Below, one piece after another: positions 26,305-33,996 of a stretch of 52,011 bases of DNA. Under the pieces are notes generated by a model that saw nothing but the letters and a program-made list of their open reading frames with translations, was not told where the DNA came from and did no database searches. Source of the DNA: an uncultured Alistipes sp. (GTDB lineage Bacteria > Bacteroidota > Bacteroidia > Bacteroidales > Rikenellaceae); assembly GCA_944320665.1 (NCBI GenBank), contig CALUII010000007.1, positions 1-52,011 of the forward strand. The letters run 5' to 3'. The translations under genes were made by a program, and so were the position numbers. How positions within the stretch are numbered: the stretch's first letter is position 1; each line of letters begins with the position of its first letter.

Positions 26305-26408
26305 TGTGGTAAATTGCAAAAAAATGCGTGGTTCGCACTGCGTCGGCTCATCGGAAGCCGCTCCGGGCGGACAACGAACCGCGCAGCAAACGATACAAGA
26401 TCCATCAG

Positions 26409-27755
26409 ATGAAAATTGTGATAGCGGGCGTGGGTGAAATGGGCAGCCACCTGGCCCGGATGTTGAGCGGTAACGGTCACGACATCACCGTCGTGGACAG
26501 TGACCCGAAGTTGCTCTCCGAGGTGGCCAGTTTGGCCGATGTACTGACCGTCGAGGGCGATTCAACGACCATTGCCGTATTGCGCAAGGCGTCGGTTCGC
26601 AAATGCGACCTCTTCATTGCGGTCAACCACGAGGAGAACGACAATATCGTGGCCGCGATTCTGGCCAAACAACTGGGTGCCAAAAAGTCCATTGCGCGCA
26701 TTGACAACAACGAATACCTCGAGCCCAACAACAAGGAGATGTTCATCGATCTGGGAATCGATTACCTGTTTTATCCCGAGAAGGTGGCCGCACGTGAGGT
26801 GATCAACCTGCTGGGCCATACCTCGACGACGGAGTATGTCGATTTCTCGAGCGGCAAGTTGTCGCTGGCGGTCTTCCGCCTCGAGGCGGCATCGCCCCTT
26901 GTGGGGCAGCCGCTCACGGGATTCGATCCGAATGAGGCGCCGTTGAACTACCGTACGGTGGCCATCTCGCGCGGCGGACAGACGATCATTCCGCGTCGGG
27001 GTGAGATCTATGCCGAAGGGGACGTAATCTACGTCATCGCACGACAGGATGCCGTGCACGACGTGATGGAGCTCTCGGGACAATCGAGCATCCAGATCAA
27101 AAACCTGATGATTCTGGGTGGTTCGCGTATTGGTATCCGCGTGGCGATGGAGTTGCAGGACGAGTTGAACATCAAACTGGTCGACTACAATGCCGAGAAG
27201 GCCTACCGCCTGGCCGAGACGCTCGACAAGACGCTGATCATCAACGAGGACGGCCGCAATACGGAGGCCATGCTCGAGGAGGGAATCGCCAACATGGACG
27301 CCTTTGTGGCGGTTACGGGACGTAGCGAGACGAACATCCTGGCGGCGATGCTGGCCAAACGCATGGGGGTCAAGAAGGTGATTGCCGAGGTCGAGAACCT
27401 GAACTACATTTCGCTGGCTGAGTCGATCGGCATCGATACGATCATCAACAAGAAACTGGTCACGGCGTCGAATATTTTCCGTTTCACGATGTCGACCGAC
27501 GTGCAGGCCATCAAGTGTCTTACGGGCAGTGACGCCGAGGTCATGGAGTTCATCGTCAAACCCAATGCGCCGGCCACGCGCGTGCCGATCTGCGAGTTGG
27601 GCTTCCCGGAGGATGCCATCATCGGCGGCATCGTGCGCGGCGACAAGGTGGTGATTGCCGAGGACAACATGCAGATTGCGGCTTATGACCGCGTGGTGGT
27701 CTTTGCACAGCCGGCATCGGTCGGCCGGATTGGCTACTTCTTTAACAAGATATAG
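26409..27755 (+). CDS. trkA: Trk system potassium uptake regulatory protein TrkA
   Basis: Cytoplasmic NAD(H)-binding regulator of the TrkH potassium channel. The 448-residue protein starts MKIVIAGVGEMGSHLARMLS, with Rossmann motif GVGEMG, followed by DITVVDSDPKLL, a TrkA-C domain, a second Rossmann unit (NLMILGGSRIGIRVAMELQD) and a second TrkA-C domain (EVMEFIVKPNAPATRVPICE). This double RCK layout is the full-length TrkA type. The ATG at 26409 starts exactly at the conserved strand. trkH is not adjacent; the next gene is a GH3-family protein 14 bases on. Confidence 0.95.
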   Translation: MKIVIAGVGEMGSHLARMLSGNGHDITVVDSDPKLLSEVASLADVLTVEGDSTTIAVLRKASVRKCDLFIAVNHEENDNIVAAILAKQLGAKKSIARIDNNEYLEPNNKEMFIDLGIDYLFYPEKVAAREVINLLGHTSTTEYVDFSSGKLSLAVFRLEAASPLVGQPLTGFDPNEAPLNYRTVAISRGGQTIIPRRGEIYAEGDVIYVIARQDAVHDVMELSGQSSIQIKNLMILGGSRIGIRVAMELQDELNIKLVDYNAEKAYRLAETLDKTLIINEDGRNTEAMLEEGIANMDAFVAVTGRSETNILAAMLAKRMGVKKVIAEVENLNYISLAESIGIDTIINKKLVTASNIFRFTMSTDVQAIKCLTGSDAEVMEFIVKPNAPATRVPICELGFPEDAIIGGIVRGDKVVIAEDNMQIAAYDRVVVFAQPASVGRIGYFFNKI

Positions 27756-27769
27756 ATAATACGTAAGCT

Positions 27770-29230
27770 GTGTCTCTGAAAAGCACCATATTGCGAGCCT
27801 ACTTCTCGCAACGCGAGGCGGCAATCGACCGCTTCCGCCGTCATCCGGCCGAGGTGCAGGAGCGTATGTTCCGCTACCTGATGCATCGTGCCCGTCGTAC
27901 CCGTTTTGCTGCGGACTACGGCCTCGAACGCATCCATACGCCCGCGCAGTTTGCAGCCGCGGTCCCGACGTTCGACTATGATTCGTTCCGCCCCTACCGC
28001 GAACGGATGCTGGCCGGCGAGCGCAATGTGACGACGCAAGGCATCGTCCGTCTTTTTGCCAAGTCGTCGGGTACGACCTCAGACCGCAGCAAATACATTC
28101 CGGTGACGCGCGAGTCGCTGTGGCACAACCACACGCTCGGCATGCGCGACGTGGCTACGCTCTTCACGGCGGCCTATCCTCGATCGAAGGCCCTCACGGG
28201 TAAGACCCTGACGCTTGGCGGTTCGTGTACCCGCGAGGGGCGGAATCTGGTGGGGGACCTCTCGGCGCTGTTGATCCACGAGACGACGATGTGGAGCGGA
28301 TGGTTTCGTGCTCCGCGCATCGAAACGGCCATTTTGTCCGATTTCGATGAGAAGTGCGCCCGGATCTGCCGCGAATGCGTGCAGGAGCACATCACGGCCT
28401 TTGCGGGCGTGCCGTCGTGGAATCTGGCCCTCATGCGTCGCGTGCTGGAGTACACGGGGCGGCGTAATTTATTGGAGGTTTGGCCCGATCTGACGCTTTT
28501 TGCCCACGGCGGCGTGGAGTTTACCCCCTACCGGCATTCGTTTGAGGAGCTGATCCCGTCGTCCGAGATGCACTATATGGAGACCTATAACGCTTCGGAG
28601 GGTTTCTTTGCCATGGCCGATGACCCCAGACGCAACGACATGTTGCTGATGCTCGACTACGGAACCTATTACGAGTTCCGGCACGGCGATACGATCGTGC
28701 CGCTCGAGGGGGTGCAGTGCGGCGTGGTCTATGCGATGCTCATCTCGTCGAACAACGGCTTGTGGCGCTACGAGATTGGCGATACGGTCGAGTTCACGTC
28801 GACGGATCCCTACCGTATCCGCTTTGCGGGGCGTACGCGGCAGTACATCAACGTCTTTGGTGAGGAGGTGATCGTAAACAATACGGATGCGGCCCTGGCC
28901 CGTGCATGCGAACGCACGGGGGCGGTCGTGGCAGAATACAGCGTGGCTCCGGTCTTCATGAGTCTCGATCGGCGCGGCGCACACGAATGGGTCGTGGAGT
29001 TCGAGTCGATGCCCGAGTCGCAGGAACGTTTTGCCGAGGAGCTGGATGCCGCACTGCGTGAAATCAATTCGGATTACGATGCCAAACGGCGGACGACTCT
29101 CGATCGCCTGCGCATCACGGTCGTACCTCAGGGCAGTTTCCTGGCATGGATGCGCCGCCAGCGGAAAAACAAGGTGCCGCGACTGTCGAATGATCGCCGC
29201 CTCGTCGAGTCGATTGTGGCGGGGGCATGA
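27770..29230 (+). CDS. GH3-family acyl-adenylating protein
   Basis: The 486-residue protein belongs to the GH3 family, whose plant members conjugate amino acids to jasmonate or auxin through an acyl-adenylate. Seen: the ATP-binding loop RLFAKSSGTTSDRSKYIPVT, the middle block YNASEGFFAMADDPRRNDML and LMLDYGTYYEFR, and the switch region GLWRYEIGDTVEFTSTDPYR, IRFAGRTRQYINVFGEEVIV. The C-terminus has the family's KVPRLSNDRRLVESI. Bacterial GH3 proteins are widespread in Bacteroidetes with unknown substrates. The start is a GTG at 27770, 14 bases after trkA; no ATG lies nearby in frame. Its closeness suggests co-transcription with trkA. Confidence 0.9.
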   Translation: MSLKSTILRAYFSQREAAIDRFRRHPAEVQERMFRYLMHRARRTRFAADYGLERIHTPAQFAAAVPTFDYDSFRPYRERMLAGERNVTTQGIVRLFAKSSGTTSDRSKYIPVTRESLWHNHTLGMRDVATLFTAAYPRSKALTGKTLTLGGSCTREGRNLVGDLSALLIHETTMWSGWFRAPRIETAILSDFDEKCARICRECVQEHITAFAGVPSWNLALMRRVLEYTGRRNLLEVWPDLTLFAHGGVEFTPYRHSFEELIPSSEMHYMETYNASEGFFAMADDPRRNDMLLMLDYGTYYEFRHGDTIVPLEGVQCGVVYAMLISSNNGLWRYEIGDTVEFTSTDPYRIRFAGRTRQYINVFGEEVIVNNTDAALARACERTGAVVAEYSVAPVFMSLDRRGAHEWVVEFESMPESQERFAEELDAALREINSDYDAKRRTTLDRLRITVVPQGSFLAWMRRQRKNKVPRLSNDRRLVESIVAGA

Positions 29231-29302
29231 CGGATCCTCGGCGACACGGCATCGGTGGCTGCCGGGGGGGGATGTGAAATGAAAACAAAATAGACGGATA
29301 CT

Positions 29303-29932
29303 ATGTATATTGCGATCGCTGGAAATATCGGCAGCGGCAAGACAACGCTGACCGAGATGCTTACCGCGCGGTATGGTGCTAAGGCCTATCTCGAGGAGAC
29401 GGACAACCCCTATATCGGGGACTTCTACAACGACATGAATCGTTGGGCATTCAACCTGCAGATGTATTTTCTGGGGAGCCGCATCCGTCAGACGATGGAG
29501 ATGCTGGTCGATCGTTCGGCCGATATCTTTCAGGACCGTACGGTTTATGAGGATGCCTACATCTTTGCTGACAACCTGCATCAGATGGGGCTGATGTCCT
29601 CGCGCGATATCAATACCTACATGAGCATCTTCAATCTGGTGACGAATCTCATTCCGCATCCAGATCTGCTGATCTACCTCAAGGCGAGTGTGCCGACGCT
29701 CATCGAACAGATCCGCCGCCGCGGACGTGAGTACGAGATGAATATCGACGAAGCCTATCTGCAACGCCTGAACGACAAGTACGACGACTGGATCGAGCAT
29801 CGGTACCACGGAGAGGTGCTGGTGATCGACAAGGATCGTGAGGATTTCGTTCAGAATCCAGCCGTCGTGGAGAAGATCTGCGCCCGGTTGGATGCGATCA
29901 AGCAGCAGGAGAAACATGGAGCTGCCGAGTGA
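29303..29932 (+). CDS. Deoxynucleoside kinase (dNK/dGK family)
   Basis: Phosphorylates deoxynucleosides for nucleotide salvage in the cytoplasm. The 209-residue protein begins MYIAIAGNIGSGKTTLTEML, a P-loop (GNIGSGKTT) typical of the dNK family, with E in LEETDNPYIGDFY and the DRS-like motif FQDRTVYEDAYIFA. The LID region is RRRGREYEMNIDEAYLQRLN (family RgR..E). Substrate preference (dA, dG, dC or T) is not readable. It lies 72 bases after the GH3 gene. Confidence 0.92.
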   Translation: MYIAIAGNIGSGKTTLTEMLTARYGAKAYLEETDNPYIGDFYNDMNRWAFNLQMYFLGSRIRQTMEMLVDRSADIFQDRTVYEDAYIFADNLHQMGLMSSRDINTYMSIFNLVTNLIPHPDLLIYLKASVPTLIEQIRRRGREYEMNIDEAYLQRLNDKYDDWIEHRYHGEVLVIDKDREDFVQNPAVVEKICARLDAIKQQEKHGAAE

Positions 29933-30092
29933 ACGGTTCGGCGAAGCCGTTTGTGGCGGAGGGATCTTTCTCCCGCTTTCCCGATCGACGGCTGGGCCGA
30001 GGTCGCGGAGTCATTTCGGAGGCATCGGGTGGAGAATTGAGGTGCGAGTGAAAATCTGAAAAACAATACATATTTTTATTATTATATAGTTC

Positions 30093-31493
30093 ATGTTGCC
30101 GCTGCCGGAAAATTTCGTTGCCCGCATTCTGCGTGATTTGGGCGAATCGGAGGGGCGAGCGTTGTGCGAAGCACTCGACCGCGAGCCCCCCGTGTCGTTG
30201 CGTCTGCATCCGGACAAGTGTCCGACGTCCGACGCGCCGACGCGCCGGCAGGAGTTGTTCGCTGCAGCCGAACCCATACCCTGGAGCCGCTGGGGATGCT
30301 ATCTGCCGGTGCGCCCGTCGTTTACGTTCGACCCGCGTTTCCACGCAGGGGCTTACTATGTGCAGGAGGCCGGCTCGCAGTTCATCGACCGCATGCTGGC
30401 ACCGTATGACCTGCGGGGATGGCGTGTCCTCGACTTGTGTGCTGCACCGGGAGGGAAGACGACGCTCTATGCCTCGCTTGTCGGGGCCGAGGGGTTGGTC
30501 GTGGCCAATGAGATCGACCGACGTCGCGCTCAGGTACTGGCCGATAACGTACGCAAGTGGGGAACGGGTAATGTCGTGGTGACGGTCAATGAACCGCGTC
30601 AGGTGGCTGCTTTCGAATCTTCATTCGATTTGGTGGCTGTCGATGCGCCCTGTTCGGGCGAAGGAATGTTCCGCAAGGACGAAGGGGCCCGTGCGGAGTG
30701 GAGTGAGGGCAACGTGCGGATGTGTGCACAGCGTCAAGCCGAAATTCTCGGTGAGGCGTGGCGGGCGTTGCGCCCAGGAGGCGTGCTGATCTACAGCACC
30801 TGCACCTTCAACCGCGAGGAGGATGAGGAGCAACTCGAAACCTTCGTGCGGGAGCATGAAGGCGAGTTGGCTGGGGCGGAGACGGTGGCTGTGGAGCCCG
30901 AATGGGGCGTGGTGTGCGGAGTTGTCGGGGCTTTCCAGACCTTCCGCTTCTATCCGCACCGTGCACGGGGAGAGGGCTTTTTTGCGGCCATTGCCCGCAA
31001 GTCGGAAGAGGCGGCGGGACGCGAACGGATTCCGAAGGCGCGTCGGTCGCTTTTTGCGGCCGCCACGCGCGACGAGGTGCGCGAATTGTCGCGGTGGGTG
31101 CAACGCCCCGAAAAGATGCGTTTCGTGCGGTTGGAGGATACGTTTTATGCCTACCCCGAGGAGCAGGCCGATCGCATACGGTCGATCTCCGAAGGGTTGA
31201 CTGCCATTGCCTCGGGTGTGGAACTGGGGCAACTCTTCAAGGGAAGACTCAAACCGGCACCGGCCTTGGCTTTCGCCGTGGCGTTGGAACGGGGGGCATT
31301 GCCTGCTGTCGAATTGTCCGGGGAGGAGGCGTTGCGCTACCTGCGTCGCCAGGAGGTGGGGGTGGAGGCCTTTGCCGAAGGGATGAATCTGGTGTGTGCC
31401 GTCGGGGGATGGCCTCTGGGTTTTGCCAAGCGCATTGGAACACGTGTCAATAACCTGTATCCGCAGTCGTTGCGGATCCTGAAGAACGAATAA
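30093..31493 (+). CDS. 16S rRNA m5C methyltransferase (RsmF/YebU-like, NOL1/NOP2/Sun family)
   Basis: The 466-residue protein has SAM motif VLDLCAAPGGKTTLYASL, IDRRRAQVLADNVRKWG, the catalytic and release cysteines in VAVDAPCSGEGMFRKDEG and YSTCTFNREEDEEQL, and a C-terminal region (VRLEDTFYAYPEEQADRIRS, KGRLKPAPALAFAVAL) of the RsmF type. In E. coli RsmF methylates C1407 of 16S rRNA; here the target is inferred. The ATG at 30093 is preceded by an A/T-rich stretch, unlike the GC-rich surroundings. Confidence 0.92.
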   Translation: MLPLPENFVARILRDLGESEGRALCEALDREPPVSLRLHPDKCPTSDAPTRRQELFAAAEPIPWSRWGCYLPVRPSFTFDPRFHAGAYYVQEAGSQFIDRMLAPYDLRGWRVLDLCAAPGGKTTLYASLVGAEGLVVANEIDRRRAQVLADNVRKWGTGNVVVTVNEPRQVAAFESSFDLVAVDAPCSGEGMFRKDEGARAEWSEGNVRMCAQRQAEILGEAWRALRPGGVLIYSTCTFNREEDEEQLETFVREHEGELAGAETVAVEPEWGVVCGVVGAFQTFRFYPHRARGEGFFAAIARKSEEAAGRERIPKARRSLFAAATRDEVRELSRWVQRPEKMRFVRLEDTFYAYPEEQADRIRSISEGLTAIASGVELGQLFKGRLKPAPALAFAVALERGALPAVELSGEEALRYLRRQEVGVEAFAEGMNLVCAVGGWPLGFAKRIGTRVNNLYPQSLRILKNE

Positions 31494-31509
31494 GCAAGTA
31501 AGAAACGAT

Positions 31510-32094
31510 ATGGCCGAGAAACTCTTTTATTCGATGGGTGAGGTTGCCGAGATGTTCGATGTGAACCCTTCGCTGTTGCGCCACTGGGAGACGCAGTTCA
31601 GTGTCCTGCGTCCTAAGCGGAACAAGAAGGGAAACCGTCTCTATACGCCTCAGGATGTGGAGAATCTGAAGTTGATATACCATCTGGTCAAGGAGCAGGG
31701 CATGACCCTCGAAGGGGCGCGCAAGGCGCTTAAGCGCAAGCGGGCCGAACGGGGCACGAATCGTGACATGGAGCTGCTCGAACGGTTGCAGCGTGTACGC
31801 TCGATGCTGGAAGAGGTCCGTGATGAGTTGCGTGCCGATGCCGACGAACCGTCGGCTGAGGAGGCGGCTGCCCTGCGGCAACGTGAAGCAACGGCGCAGG
31901 AGTTGGCGGCAGCAAAGGTTCGTCGGGGGCGTGCCGTCGTGCAGGTTGGGCCGGATGGCAGACCCTTGGTCGAGGCCGGAGAGGCGGCCGATGAAACAAC
32001 GACTGGTGGTGTGCGGTCGCGTCGTCCGCGTCGCAAAAAGGAGGAGGCCGAATCGAAGGAACTGTTTGCCTTCTATGAACAATCCCTGTTCTGA
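31510..32094 (+). CDS. MerR-family transcriptional regulator
   Basis: The 194-residue protein starts MAEKLFYSMGEVAEMFDVNP, with the winged helix-turn-helix SLLRHWETQFSVLRPKRNKK and GNRLYTPQDVENLKLIYHLV, then a helix for dimerisation (LLERLQRVRSMLEEVRDELR). The rest is Ala/Glu/Arg-rich and probably disordered, with RSRRPRRKKEE near the end. No metal- or drug-binding domain is visible, as in the short MerR regulators found near RNA-modification genes in Bacteroidetes. The target is unknown. Confidence 0.92.
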   Translation: MAEKLFYSMGEVAEMFDVNPSLLRHWETQFSVLRPKRNKKGNRLYTPQDVENLKLIYHLVKEQGMTLEGARKALKRKRAERGTNRDMELLERLQRVRSMLEEVRDELRADADEPSAEEAAALRQREATAQELAAAKVRRGRAVVQVGPDGRPLVEAGEAADETTTGGVRSRRPRRKKEEAESKELFAFYEQSLF

Positions 32095-32128
32095 TTCAGG
32101 AGCAAAGTGACTGCGAAAATTTAATGAT

Positions 32129-32914
32129 ATGAAAGTAAGTGAGGTGACCGCCGTGATCGAGCGCTTTGCGCCGCTTGCATGGCAGGAGTCGTATGATAAT
32201 GCAGGGCTGATTGTGGGGCGTCCCGACCAGGAGGTGATGCGGGCGCTTCTGGCTGTGGATGTGACGGAGGAGGTGCTCGATGAGGCCGAGCGCGAAGGAT
32301 GCGACCTGGTCATTACGCACCATCCGATCGTTTTCCATCCGCTCAAGCGGTTCAATTCGGCCGACAGCGTGCAGCGTTGTGTCGAACGGGCGATCCGCTC
32401 GAACATTGCGCTCTATGCATGTCACACTAATCTGGATAGTGCTCCCGGCGGGATGAGTTGGCGTTTGGCCTCGATGTTGGGAGTCGGTTCATTGCGCGTG
32501 CTGGAACCTCAGGCGCAACATCCCGAAGCAGGTTTCGGTACGGTGGGCGAATTGCCCGAAGCGGTATCCGAAACGGTATTCCTGCGGCGGATCATGGAAC
32601 GTACGGGCGCGCGCGTTGTGCGTCATAGTGCCTTGACAGGCAGGGAGGTGCGTCGCGTGGCGGTTTGTACGGGCGCCGGAGCTTCGATGATCGGTGCAGC
32701 ACGTGCTGCCGGGGCCGATCTGTATGTCACGGCCGACCTCAAATACAATGACTTCATGACCCCCGATGGAGCCCTCGTGGTGGCCGACATCGGCCATTTT
32801 GAGAGCGAATATTGCGCAATCGAACTTTTATTTGATATTTTGTCGAAAAATTTATGTACCTTTGCGGTTCGCAGGAGTGAAGCCTCCTGCAATCCGGTTC
32901 ATTACACGATTTAA
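32129..32914 (+). CDS. Nif3-like dinuclear metal-centre protein
   Basis: The 261-residue member of the Nif3/YbgI family starts MKVSEVTAVIERFAPLAWQE, with SYDNAGLIVGRPDQEV, the metal-ligand blocks DLVITHHPIVFHPLKRF and LYACHTNLDSAPGGMSWRLA, and the C-terminal VADIGHFESEYCAIELLFDI. It is the short form (E. coli YbgI is 247 residues), lacking the inserted middle domain of the 370-residue type. It has been annotated as GTP cyclohydrolase I type 2 in databases, but function is unsettled. The -7 promoter element of the next gene lies within its last 60 bases. Confidence 0.92.
   Translation: MKVSEVTAVIERFAPLAWQESYDNAGLIVGRPDQEVMRALLAVDVTEEVLDEAEREGCDLVITHHPIVFHPLKRFNSADSVQRCVERAIRSNIALYACHTNLDSAPGGMSWRLASMLGVGSLRVLEPQAQHPEAGFGTVGELPEAVSETVFLRRIMERTGARVVRHSALTGREVRRVAVCTGAGASMIGAARAAGADLYVTADLKYNDFMTPDGALVVADIGHFESEYCAIELLFDILSKNLCTFAVRRSEASCNPVHYTI
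32857..32864 (+). promoter_or_regulatory. Promoter -7 element for the zinc-ribbon gene, inside the Nif3 coding region
   Basis: TACCTTTG is a full match, with TTTG 22 bases upstream (32831-32834). It lies within codons of the Nif3 C-terminus. The leader to 32932 would be about 60 bases. Confidence 0.55.
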
Positions 32915-32931
32915 TTCATACGACGATAGAT

Positions 32932-33696
32932 ATGGCAACACAGAAGAAGGCAGCCGAAGTCGATTACTCGATGCAGGAGAAGATCCTCGCACTCTACGAT
33001 CTGCAGAAGATCGACAGCAAGATCGACGAGATCAACAAGGTTAAGGGCGAGCTTCCGCTCGAGGTCCAGGATCTGGAAGATGAGCTGGCCGGCCTGAAAA
33101 CCCGTATCGAGCATATCGATGCCGAGATCGAAGAACTCAACACCCTCACCAAACAGCGTAAACGTGAGGTCGATCAGGCCAAGATCATGATCGGTAACTA
33201 CAAGGAGCAGCAGAACAACGTGCGCAACAACCGCGAGTTCGACGCCATCAACAAGGAGATCGAATACCAGGAGTTGGAGATCGAATTGGCCGAGAAGCGT
33301 TTGAAGGAGTATGCTGCAGCCATCAAAGCCAAGAAGAGCCAGCGCGAGGAGACCGGCAACGAGATGAAGGAGCGTGAGGTTGATCTCGCGGCCAAAAAGT
33401 CCGAACTCGAAGGTATCGAGGCGGAAACTGCACCCCAGGTTGCCGAGTATACGGCTCAAGCCGAGCAAGCCAAGGCAAAGATTGACGATCGTCTGCTGGC
33501 AGCCTACGACCGCATCCGTCGCAACGTGCGCAACGGACTGGCCGTGGTGACGGTCAAACGTAATGCGTGTGGAGGTTGTTTCAATCGCATTCCACCTCAG
33601 CGTCAGGCCGATATTCGTCTGGGTAAGAAGGTTATTATTTGCGAGTACTGCGGCCGCATTTTGGTGGCCGATCCGGAAGAGTCGGCTGAGGAGTAA
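32932..33696 (+). CDS. Coiled-coil protein with C-terminal zinc ribbon
   Basis: The 254-residue protein is almost entirely an antiparallel coiled coil (about residues 15-195; long Glu/Lys/Ile/Leu heptads such as VKGELPLEVQDLEDELAGLK and IEYQELEIELAEKRLKEYAA). It ends in a C4 zinc ribbon (NACGGCFNRIPPQRQADI, VIICEYCGRIL, i.e. CxxC...CxxC). This layout belongs to the widespread zf-RING_7/YbgI-neighbour family, found next to Nif3 genes in many bacteria. Members have been linked to RNA or ribosome-associated functions in a few species, but the role here is not known. It is 17 bases after the Nif3 gene and probably has its own promoter as well. Confidence 0.9.
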   Translation: MATQKKAAEVDYSMQEKILALYDLQKIDSKIDEINKVKGELPLEVQDLEDELAGLKTRIEHIDAEIEELNTLTKQRKREVDQAKIMIGNYKEQQNNVRNNREFDAINKEIEYQELEIELAEKRLKEYAAAIKAKKSQREETGNEMKEREVDLAAKKSELEGIEAETAPQVAEYTAQAEQAKAKIDDRLLAAYDRIRRNVRNGLAVVTVKRNACGGCFNRIPPQRQADIRLGKKVIICEYCGRILVADPEESAEE

Positions 33697-33722
33697 TTCC
33701 GAGGCTTTCGAATGATAGTGGG

Positions 33723-33769
33723 GTCGTTCCGTGCATCAGAGTCGTAGGATGCACGGAACGACTCATTTT
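33723..33769 (+). terminator. Rho-independent terminator after the zinc-ribbon gene
   Basis: GTCGTTCCGTGCATC (33723-33737) and its exact complement (33748-33762) form a 15-base-pair stem with a 10-base loop, followed by TCATTTTA. Confidence 0.85.
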
Positions 33770-33954
33770 ATGCGCTTCGCACCCTGTGGCGAGTTGTCGT
33801 TTTGGAGGAGGGTACTTCCTGAGAACCGGAAAGCTTCGGCGAAATGGATCGGCCCATATGGCGGCAGTTGTTGGGCAGGATGGATGCAAAAAACTTTTTC
33901 GAAGGAGGCCCTGAACTCGATGCCGGGTCGTTGGGATTTTGCAGATTTTATTTT

Positions 33955-33962
33955 TAACTTTG
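33955..33962 (+). promoter_or_regulatory. Promoter -7 element of nadE (and perhaps rseC-rnf)
   Basis: TAACTTTG matches TAnnTTTG, with TTG 21 bases upstream (33931-33933). The leader to the nadE ATG is about 28 bases. No other promoter or terminator is obvious before rnfA, so this may drive the whole nadE-rseC-rnfBCDGEA run. Confidence 0.6.
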
Positions 33963-33996
33963 CGCAGTCATAACCTTGAGCCTTAATTCTCGACCC

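Noticed and set aside
33731..33973. An 80-codon plus-strand frame between the zinc-ribbon gene and nadE
   Set aside because: It begins inside the terminator stem and ends across the nadE promoter; no recognisable protein features.
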